From Candidatus Eisenbacteria bacterium (GTDB taxonomy: Bacteria > Eisenbacteria > RBG-16-71-46 > CAIMUX01 > JAHJDP01), in assembly GCA_018831195.1 (NCBI GenBank), contig JAHJDP010000097.1, positions 1 to 64,000 of the forward strand: DNA of 64,000 nt, read 5' to 3'. The stretch's first letter is position 1, and every line of letters starts with the position of its first letter. Position numbers and translations under genes: made by a program. The notes under the pieces are model-generated. The model had not been told where the DNA came from. It was given only the letters and a program-made list of their open reading frames with translations, and ran no database searches. Shown in pieces: positions 36,879 through 43,850 of the stretch.

Positions 36879-37008
36879 AGGAGACCCTCAAACCGAAAAT
36901 TTCGCTGGGTAAACCTTTCGCCGTTGTCGCCTGCAAGCTTACTATGGCGGGTCCGTGAGGTCCAACAAGATATTCAGCGGTATGAGACGGTGGGAGAATG
37001 AGATCCCG

Positions 37009-38523
37009 TTACTTCCCAGGATCGGCGATCCACTCCCGAAGACGTTTTCGATCGAGTTTTCCGTAGAGATTCCGCGGCAGGGATTGCCGGAGATGGATTT
37101 TCCTGGGGATTTTATAGGCTGAGACGAGCTCCTTGAGATAGGAGCGGCATTTAAGGGTCACTTCTGATTCGGTGAGGGTGTTCTGTTCAACGACTTGAAC
37201 CACCGCCTCCACCGCTTCACCAAGGAGCGGGTCTTCGACACCGAGAATCGCCGCCTCCTGGATCTCGGGCAATTCCTGGATATACCCCTCGATTTCGCCG
37301 GGATCGACCTTTTCATTTCCGATATTGATCGAATCGGTCATTCGTCCGATAAGAACAAGATTCTGCTCGGAATCGAGCAAACCGACGTCACCGGTTTTGA
37401 GCCAACCTTTGATAAATTTCTCTTTCGTTTCGCCCGGCATCCGCCAGTAGCGGCTCATCAGACTGGTCCCGCGAATCATCACCTGGCCGATCTCGCCCTC
37501 GGAAACCGGATTCGCCTGCTCGTCAGCGACCATCAGTTCTGTTCCACGCACGGCCCGTCCCACCGGTAACGATTTTCCGGTTAGGGGTTGCTCATGATCA
37601 CGAACCCAGTGATAGCTGATCCGGGGAGAATTTTCCGTGCATCCATACTGATTCACAACCCCGCTGTTCGGGAAACACTGTTGCATGTCATCGACGACCT
37701 GACGGGCGAGAAACTGCCCCCCGCCCATCGCATATCGGAGCGAGGTCAGATCGAGATCTTCACCGGCGGCCGTCTTCATGAGGATTTTAAAACTTGTCGG
37801 ATTCGCCGAGAGCCCCTTCAGACCGAACTGCTGGATCGCCTCCAAAATGAGGATCGGATATCTCAATCCGCGGCGGATGGGACAGATGGCGGCCCTCCCC
37901 AAGATTTGTACAAGAACCTGTGAGACCGCATAGGCATAGCAGGTGGGGGTAAAGAGAGGGGCAGCATCCTTTGCCTCTACCTCGAGATATTCCCTGATGG
38001 CGGCGACATTTGAAAGAAGGCCTCCTGCAGAGAGAACGACGCCTTTAGGCAACCCGCTCGTACCGGATGTAAAGATAATCACGGCATCACCGGGCCGTCC
38101 GGCCTCAAGCGTCCCGCGACGGCAATCGAGAATACGGAGTGACTTTTCATCCGTGTCGATCGTGGAATGGACGCCGCCCGTCCCCGGATTCGCCCCATGT
38201 GTGAGAAGAAAAGAAGGGTTCACCGATTGGATACAACGATCAACCTCGAACCGGGTCCAGGTCGGGCTCAGCATCAAAGCCGTCGCCCCACTGCGAAGCA
38301 CCGCCAGAAGCGAAACGATATATTCTGGAGACGGATCGCAGCAAATCCCGACCCGCATCGAGTCTTCGAGTCCGGCGCCGCGCAATCGATCCGCTAGACA
38401 ATCAACCCTCTTCAGAAGACCCGGATAATGACAAATCTCGGGCCCCAAGACAGCCGGGCCGGTGAACGAAGCCAGCGGTTCAAAGAGGATTTCATTGAAG
38501 AGATCACGGCTGGAACGGTTCAT
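37009..38523 (-). CDS. AMP-forming acyl ligase (ANL superfamily)
   Basis: 504 residues. Core motifs: the P-loop-like IIFTSGTSGLPKGVV (149-163), YGCTENSP as the adenine/acyl motif, TGDVGLLD with the ribose-binding Asp, and Lys489 in NLYGKLDRKRL, the adenylation lysine. It activates a carboxylic acid with ATP and passes it to CoA or to a carrier protein. It is the last gene of a five-gene unit; its ATG overlaps the stop of the NeuD-type gene (ATGA). The acyl carrier protein three genes upstream is the likely acceptor. Substrate unknown, perhaps the hydroxy-acid made by the homocitrate-synthase-like enzyme. Confidence 0.88.
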   Translation of the reverse strand: MNRSSRDLFNEILFEPLASFTGPAVLGPEICHYPGLLKRVDCLADRLRGAGLEDSMRVGICCDPSPEYIVSLLAVLRSGATALMLSPTWTRFEVDRCIQSVNPSFLLTHGANPGTGGVHSTIDTDEKSLRILDCRRGTLEAGRPGDAVIIFTSGTSGLPKGVVLSAGGLLSNVAAIREYLEVEAKDAAPLFTPTCYAYAVSQVLVQILGRAAICPIRRGLRYPILILEAIQQFGLKGLSANPTSFKILMKTAAGEDLDLTSLRYAMGGGQFLARQVVDDMQQCFPNSGVVNQYGCTENSPRISYHWVRDHEQPLTGKSLPVGRAVRGTELMVADEQANPVSEGEIGQVMIRGTSLMSRYWRMPGETKEKFIKGWLKTGDVGLLDSEQNLVLIGRMTDSINIGNEKVDPGEIEGYIQELPEIQEAAILGVEDPLLGEAVEAVVQVVEQNTLTESEVTLKCRSYLKELVSAYKIPRKIHLRQSLPRNLYGKLDRKRLREWIADPGK

Positions 38524-39176
38524 AAAACCGCTTTCAATGGATCTTGGTACCGAATGACCCGGCCGGGATTACCGAGGACCACCGCATTGTCGGGTATATC
38601 TTTGAAAATGACCGATCCGGCGCAAAGAAACACATTGTTGCCGATTGTTTTGGAACCGGCGGCGATATTGACTCCCGTCCCGGCAAAAAAATTATCGCCG
38701 ATTTTTGCGGAAGCTCCGACGATCGTGTTGCCCCCGATGACGCAATTCGTGCCGATCGTGATGTCGTGCCCGATACTGACTCCGGTTCCGATCTGCGCAT
38801 AGGGTCCGATGTGAACACCGGTTAATATATTCGTGCCCAGTGAAATGACCGCTCCCTCTCCGAGTTCCACATCGCTGCAAAGATTCACCGACGGATCGAT
38901 GACGGATGGGATTTTGAAACCCAGATCCTTCACCTTCTTAAAAAGCCGCCTTCGCGCCGCCATGTTTCCCAGAACGGGAAGCGCGCCCTCCAATCCCCCC
39001 TCGCGCAGAGATTCGAGGCGATCCGTACCGCCGATGACGGATAGATTGTAAAAGATCCGGCCGTGGAGGTCCGCGTTGTCATCGAGATAACCGATGCACT
39101 CCAATTGGGTCTGCCGGCGCATGAACTCACCCACCATCCGGCCGGTCTGCCCCGCACCGATGACAACAAATTTCAT
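38520..39176 (-). CDS. NeuD/PglD-type sugar O- or N-acyltransferase
   Basis: 218 residues. Residues 1-80 form a small nucleotide-binding fold (FVVIGAGQTGRMV). About 95-205 is a left-handed beta-helix built of hexapeptides (VSIGHDITIGTNCVIGGNTIVGA). Members of this family acetylate or acylate an amino or hydroxy group on a nucleotide-linked sugar. The catalytic His is probably in IGHD. It overlaps the ligase gene by 4 nt. In this cassette it could transfer the acyl group from the carrier protein to a sugar. Confidence 0.88.
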   Translation of the reverse strand: MKFVVIGAGQTGRMVGEFMRRQTQLECIGYLDDNADLHGRIFYNLSVIGGTDRLESLREGGLEGALPVLGNMAARRRLFKKVKDLGFKIPSVIDPSVNLCSDVELGEGAVISLGTNILTGVHIGPYAQIGTGVSIGHDITIGTNCVIGGNTIVGASAKIGDNFFAGTGVNIAAGSKTIGNNVFLCAGSVIFKDIPDNAVVLGNPGRVIRYQDPLKAVL

Positions 39177-39214
39177 CTCAACACCTCATCGCCGGGCTCC
39201 TGATGGAACAGTTT

Positions 39215-40414
39215 TCAGAAACCCTTTCCCAGTTTCGCCCTGATGATAATCGAAAGTTCTTCATCCGTCAGATAGCGGCCCGCTTCCACGGTTCTCGCCG
39301 CGATCATCGGCAGCAACTCCTCCAACTGCTTTTCGGTCATTTCGAAGCCCAAGCGGTTGGCGTTGGTTTTAAGGGCGACCCGCCCGCTGTGCTTGGAAAC
39401 ACCGATAGTACGCGCCGAGGCATCCCGGCCGACAAGTTCAGGTGAAATCAGTTCATAGGTGTTGAGCGCCTTGAGAACACCGTCGACATGAATACCGCTG
39501 GAATGCCGCCAGTTATTATCCCCCACCACGGGGTGATTCACCGGCAAGGGCCGGTCGGCCGCGACTTGCACATAATGACATAATTCATGGAATCGGGTCA
39601 TGTCGATTCCGGTATCGACATTGAGCGTCAGCTCCATCGCCGCCGTGACAACCTCGAGGGCGGCATTACCCGCCCTCTCTCCGATACCGTTCACCGCCGT
39701 GGAAACAAAATACTTTCTGGCGCCGGATATTTTCCCCGACTCTTTTAAATCCAGATAGGTGCGCGCCCCGACAACGGCATTCGCAGCCGCCATACCCAAG
39801 TCATTGTGGGCATGAACCTCGATGTCGATATCTTCCTGCTCCCAGACCTCTTGTAATATCCGTTGCACACTGATCGGATCGGTACGCCCCACCGTATCAC
39901 AGAGGCGGATCCGGTCTGCTCCCGCCTCCCGCACGGCGGCGATCAATTCCATCCGGAAGACAGGATCGGCGCTGAAAGCATCCTGAAAATCGGCGACCAT
40001 ATAGAGGTCGAGACTCTTGCCATGCCTCATCGCGTCCGTCATCGCTTTTAGAACAAAGGATCGATCCTTTCGCAGGACATTCGCGATCATGAACTCGGAA
40101 GACGGAATCGACGCGCAACAACCATCCATTCCCCTCTTCCGTGACCAGTCGATTTCGGCTGGGATCGGCCGGTGCCATCCCAAAATTCGACACGCCAACA
40201 GGCCGTCACGGCGTCTCGACACCAACTCATCGAGATATTCCCCTTCGTATCCTCCTGAAGCCGGAAATCCCGCTTCAATCTCGGTGACACCGGCCTGATT
40301 CAGTAACGAGGCGATTTGCAGCTTCTGCTCATTGGTGAAGACAATCCCATAGGTTTGTTCCCCATCCCGCAGAGTCGTGTCTGATAAAATAACGCCTGTA
40401 GCCTTTTCCGTCAT
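39215..40414 (-). CDS. Homocitrate-synthase/isopropylmalate-synthase-like enzyme (DRE-TIM metallolyase)
   Basis: 399 residues. It starts with the catalytic DTTLRDGEQTYG, has the metal-binding pair EVHAHNDLG, the GIGERAGNA motif and SSGIHVDGVLK, all in NifV/LeuA order. It lacks the C-terminal LeuA regulatory domain, so it is of homocitrate-synthase/NifV size. Such enzymes join acetyl-CoA to a 2-oxo acid. No nif, lysine or leucine genes are nearby; the neighbours are an acyl carrier protein, a NeuD-type transferase and an AMP ligase, so a role in making a branched hydroxy-acyl group is more likely. The ATG at 40414 follows GGAAGGG. Confidence 0.85.
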   Translation of the reverse strand: MTEKATGVILSDTTLRDGEQTYGIVFTNEQKLQIASLLNQAGVTEIEAGFPASGGYEGEYLDELVSRRRDGLLACRILGWHRPIPAEIDWSRKRGMDGCCASIPSSEFMIANVLRKDRSFVLKAMTDAMRHGKSLDLYMVADFQDAFSADPVFRMELIAAVREAGADRIRLCDTVGRTDPISVQRILQEVWEQEDIDIEVHAHNDLGMAAANAVVGARTYLDLKESGKISGARKYFVSTAVNGIGERAGNAALEVVTAAMELTLNVDTGIDMTRFHELCHYVQVAADRPLPVNHPVVGDNNWRHSSGIHVDGVLKALNTYELISPELVGRDASARTIGVSKHSGRVALKTNANRLGFEMTEKQLEELLPMIAARTVEAGRYLTDEELSIIIRAKLGKGF

Positions 40415-40485
40415 GGTTGTCCCTTCCGCTCCCATATTAATGATCTGATGTCTTATACAAGATCCCGTGGAAGATGAAAACAGGC

Positions 40486-40737
40486 CTAATTTATTCCGCC
40501 ACGTTTCCTATTGATGAATTGAGCGGTTGCGGCGACCGTATCGAAATGCTCCGGCCGCACCTCGCGATCCAGAACGGTAATCCCAAATGAGTTTTCAATA
40601 AAATTGATAAACCCGAACATCTCGAGGGAATCCAATGAATCCAAAGAGCACGTCTGCGGCGGGCACCCGTTCAGCCGGATCGACGTGGATCGCTTCAAGT
40701 ACGATACAATCTCATTAATGATGGGATCGGTCATCAA
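40486..40737 (-). CDS. Acyl carrier protein
   Basis: 83 residues, acidic and helical. The phosphopantetheine site is Ser34 in LDSLDSLEMFGF, which aligns with DSLDTVEL of E. coli AcpP. It lies between the phosphoglycosyl transferase and the homocitrate-synthase-like gene. No fatty-acid synthesis genes are around, so it is a dedicated carrier, probably loaded by the AMP ligase of this unit. Confidence 0.88.
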   Translation of the reverse strand: MMTDPIINEIVSYLKRSTSIRLNGCPPQTCSLDSLDSLEMFGFINFIENSFGITVLDREVRPEHFDTVAATAQFINRKRGGIN

Positions 40738-40896
40738 CAGCCATCACCCTTCCATTTTCACCCTTCAGTGATCTTTCTGCACCCTTATGGCATACAGCAA
40801 CTTAGCATAGCAGATCCCGGCAGTTCCGTCAGGACCCTAATCTTCAGATCAAACCCGCAAATTCATGGCATGATGCCGCTGGTTCCTTTGGGAGTT

Positions 40897-41631
40897 TTAA
40901 TCCGCCGGATCGACCGGATCCCCGGAGCTTGGAGTCGATTCTTTAACCTCTTCTCCCTCATGGCGTTGGGCGGTTCGCGCTCTCAATTTATCCCCCCAAT
41001 AATCCGAGGTGGCGATCACGTCGGAACTATAAAGAACGGTGGGGATCGTTTTGAGCAGTACGAGAAGATCCATCGCCAAGGAGAGACGCCGGATATATTC
41101 CAGATCGAGCTGGATCCGTCGTTCCCAATCAATCGTGTTCCGGCCGTTAACCTGGGCCCAGCCGGTGATCCCCGGCCGGACGAGAAGCCGGCCCCGCTGG
41201 TTTTCATCATAAAGATCGACCTGAAATCTCAACCCGGGTCGCGGTCCGACAATGCTGATATCCCCCTTGATCACGTTAAAGAGCTGTGGAAGTTCATCCA
41301 AACTCGTCTTGCGAAGAAACCGCCCGATGCCGGAAACACGGGAATCGTGCTCCATCACCCGGATCCCCGCCCCCTTATGCTCGGCCCCGACGACCATCGA
41401 ACGGAACTTTATGAGGTGGAAGGGGCGGCCGTCTCTGCCGATGCGCTCCTGGCGGTAGAAAACCTCTTCTCCATCCTCCAGTTTGACGAGGAGGGCGATG
41501 AAGAGCATAGGAAGTGCGAAGATCAGCAGGATCGGCAGGGCCATCAGGACGTCAAGCATCCTTTTGCCGCTCCGTGCGTAGAAATTGCGGGGGGCCGCCG
41601 CATTGTCGGATTTTCCGCTTTCTGGACTCAT
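40897..41631 (-). CDS. Undecaprenyl-phosphate sugar phosphotransferase (WcaJ/PglC family)
   Basis: 244 residues. One N-terminal re-entrant or membrane helix (about 24-48), then the catalytic region FYRQERIGRDGRPFHLIKFRSM, the KTSLDELPQLFNV motif with the Asp-Glu dyad, and IVGPRPGL. It moves a phospho-sugar from a nucleotide sugar onto the polyprenyl carrier, the first step of O-antigen, capsule or glycoprotein glycan synthesis. It is the short form without the N-terminal CoA-binding/membrane region of WcaJ. As first gene of the unit it ties the acyl genes downstream to glycan assembly. Confidence 0.92.
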   Translation of the reverse strand: MSPESGKSDNAAAPRNFYARSGKRMLDVLMALPILLIFALPMLFIALLVKLEDGEEVFYRQERIGRDGRPFHLIKFRSMVVGAEHKGAGIRVMEHDSRVSGIGRFLRKTSLDELPQLFNVIKGDISIVGPRPGLRFQVDLYDENQRGRLLVRPGITGWAQVNGRNTIDWERRIQLDLEYIRRLSLAMDLLVLLKTIPTVLYSSDVIATSDYWGDKLRARTAQRHEGEEVKESTPSSGDPVDPAD

Positions 41632-41801
41632 CCTGGCTTCAATTTAAGAGGGATTATCCTGCCAGTCCACTGCATGAATCACCGGCTCTCGATAAATAAA
41701 ATTCTTACTAATTTTGATTCCCAAGTAAACGTTTGCAAGATCTCCCGCGACTCCACATGCAAACCACCTACCCCGGGCTGCCGAATGGAAGGGAGTTAAC
41801 A

Positions 41802-43058
41802 ATGGAACGATCTTGGTTTCTATGCCTTCTCTCCTTAAGTCTTTTGATCCCTCTGACCTCATCCAATGCGAATCTCTCTGAGTCAAAGAACGTATTTGAC
41901 GGATCACAACCGCGCCTGGCGCAGGAGGAACTGATCCGGCAGATCGCGGACATGAATCACTTTTCTCTGAATCTCTATCTTCGTTTGAGCCGTAAACCCG
42001 GAAACTTGTTCTTCTCCCCCTACAGTGTATCGGAAACTTTGGCAATGACCTATGCCGGGGCCAGGGGCGAAACGGAAAGGCAGATGTCCCAGGTCCTAAA
42101 TTTCCCCACCGACCGTGAAAGGCTCCATTTGATTCAGGCCGGATCTCGGAAGCAGCGGGAACAATATACATCGGGGGGGTTGCGTTTCAGTATGGCGAAT
42201 TCCGTGTGGGGTCAGAGAGATCACACGTTCAGAGCCGATTATATTGAATTGATTCAGAAGCAATATGGCGCCCTCTTCACTGCGGTCGATTTCAGATCCC
42301 AAACGGAAGAGGCGCGGCAAGCGATAAATCACTGGGCGGAGAAAGAGACACATTCACGGACGGAGGATTTTATTGAAAGCAGCCTCCTGGACACTTCCAC
42401 CATTTTGGTTCTGGCGGATATCATTTACTTCAAGGGAATGTGGGCCCGCCGCTTCCCGATCGAGAATACCGCCGAAGCTGATTTCCATCTGTCCAGTGAT
42501 CGGAGGGTAAAATCCCTCCTGATGTCGCAACTTACAGAGCTCAGGAATTACGACTTTAACGATTTTCAAGCCGTCGAAATCCCCTATGACGGTCATGACC
42601 TCTCCTTGGTCCTCCTCCTTCCCAAAGAGATAGATGGATTGGCCCGGCTGGAGGCCGCGCTGACCCTGGATCATTTGGATGACTGGCTCGATAAATTGGG
42701 GGAATCGAGGCCGAAATTGGTGCGGATTACGATTCCAAAGCTCAACCTTGCCTCCCGCCTCGAATTGTCGGCGCCCTTGGCGGATCTTGGAATGCCGGAT
42801 CTCTTTCAATCAGGTCATGCCGATCTCTCGGGGATAGATGGATCCGGCGCTCTCTTTGTCGATAGTGTTATCCATCAGGCGACAATAGAGATCGATGAGA
42901 TGGGATCCGAAGCCTCCTCCTCGACCGCCGCCGTCATAAAGAAAAGGGAAAGGATCACAGACCTCCGGGCGGATCACCCCTTCCTCTTCATGATTCTGGA
43001 TCGCCACACAAGGACCCTTCTTTTTATGGGAAGGATGATCGATCCTTCCCGGCCTTGA
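41802..43058 (+). CDS. Secreted serpin (serine-protease inhibitor)
   Basis: 418 residues with an N-terminal signal peptide (about 1-23) and a full serpin fold (NLFFSPYSVSETLAMTYAGARGET; KGMWARRF; HPFLFMILD). The hinge of the reactive loop, EMGSEASSSTAAV (366-378), keeps small residues, as inhibitory serpins do. Counting from Gly368 as P15 puts Arg382 at P1 (KKRE at 380-383), which predicts inhibition of trypsin-like or furin-like proteases. GAAGGGAG lies before the ATG. It probably protects the cell from its own or foreign proteases; several secreted proteases are encoded in this window. Confidence 0.93.
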   Translation: MERSWFLCLLSLSLLIPLTSSNANLSESKNVFDGSQPRLAQEELIRQIADMNHFSLNLYLRLSRKPGNLFFSPYSVSETLAMTYAGARGETERQMSQVLNFPTDRERLHLIQAGSRKQREQYTSGGLRFSMANSVWGQRDHTFRADYIELIQKQYGALFTAVDFRSQTEEARQAINHWAEKETHSRTEDFIESSLLDTSTILVLADIIYFKGMWARRFPIENTAEADFHLSSDRRVKSLLMSQLTELRNYDFNDFQAVEIPYDGHDLSLVLLLPKEIDGLARLEAALTLDHLDDWLDKLGESRPKLVRITIPKLNLASRLELSAPLADLGMPDLFQSGHADLSGIDGSGALFVDSVIHQATIEIDEMGSEASSSTAAVIKKRERITDLRADHPFLFMILDRHTRTLLFMGRMIDPSRP

Positions 43059-43447
43059 ATGAGCCTCACACAAGAGGAGAATCGATGACAATGTCAACAT
43101 TTCCCATCACATTGCCCCACAAGATATTACAGGGCATGCCCGGAAAGCCGTCCCACAAATCCCCTGATTCGGACCCCAAAACGCCGGAACCGCCACTCTC
43201 GGTCCCGGCGGTACGGGCTCGATGAGCCGCTCCATGCTCCTTTTTTTATTGAAACCTTTCAAAATAAATGAGGTATAGTACCCGGAGGTGGGGTATTCCC
43301 ACCTGGGCGATTTAGTGATTTCTCTCCAGAAAAGATGTGGTTTCGTTTCCGCCCTCCCTTTCGGAGTTCAGGTCTCACTGATTACCCCTGGTATAGTCAG
43401 ATTGTTAGAATTGTATTCATCGCACGGTGAATACGAAGTGAGGAACA
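43059..43447. other. Intergenic leader region of the RRM protein gene
   Basis: No gene. GGCTCGATGAGCC (43216-43228) with a T7 run at 43241-43247 may terminate the serpin mRNA, though the gap between stem and T-run is long. TTGAAA (43249-43254) and TATAGT (43274-43279) are a possible promoter with a loose 19-bp spacer. Two hairpins then follow: AGGTGGG with CCCACCT (about 43286-43305), and the one just before the start codon, listed separately. Confidence 0.4.
43413..43434 (+). promoter_or_regulatory. Hairpin directly upstream of the RRM gene ribosome site
   Basis: GTATTCA (43413-43419) and TGAATAC (43428-43434) pair exactly around an 8-nt loop. GTGAGGAACA and the ATG follow at once, so the structure can control access to the ribosome site. 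Confidence 0.5.
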
Positions 43448-43750
43448 ATGTCCAAGAAATTGTATGTTGGTAATTTGCCCTTCAGCGCGACTGAAGAGGC
43501 ACTCCATGAACTCTTTTCCCAATACGGATCCATCGAATCGGTCAAGTTGGTCACAGACCGGGACACAGGCAGACCCCGTGGTTTTGGTTTCGTAGAAATG
43601 GCGGATGGCGCAAGTGAGGCGATAGCCGCACTCAACGATCGGGAATTCGGCGGCCGGAATCTCAAGGTCAACGAAGCCAAGCCCCGCGAAGGCGGCGGTG
43701 GCGGCGGTGGCCGTGGCGGCGGCGGCGGTGGCGGCCGGCGTAACTGGTAA
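43448..43750 (+). CDS. Glycine-rich RNA-binding protein (single RRM)
   Basis: 100 residues. One RRM fold with RNP2 KLYVGNLPF and RNP1 RGFGFVEM, then a tail of about 25 residues made of Gly with a few Arg. This is the layout of bacterial Rbp proteins, often cold-induced RNA chaperones. A strong terminator follows. The leader is about 150 nt or more with hairpins, which suggests post-transcriptional control, perhaps by the protein itself. Confidence 0.93.
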   Translation: MSKKLYVGNLPFSATEEALHELFSQYGSIESVKLVTDRDTGRPRGFGFVEMADGASEAIAALNDREFGGRNLKVNEAKPREGGGGGGGRGGGGGGGRRNW

Positions 43751-43770
43751 CCTTTAGATTTTAAAGGTGT

Positions 43771-43820
43771 GCCCGCTGGAGAATGGACTCACAACTCCTC
43801 TTCAGCGGGCATTTTCTTTC
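43771..43820 (+). terminator. Rho-independent terminator of the RRM gene
   Basis: GCCCGCTGGAGA (43771-43782) pairs with TCTTCAGCGGGC (43799-43810), one G-T pair, followed by ATTTTCTTTC. It lies 20 nt after the stop codon and before the convergent phosphatase gene. Confidence 0.85.
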
Positions 43821-43850
43821 GCCCTATTTTCTTGAATCTCTTCCGCTGGC

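Noticed and set aside
40768-41799. 343-codon frame opposite the phosphoglycosyl transferase gene
   Set aside because: Antisense shadow that also covers the serpin promoter region.
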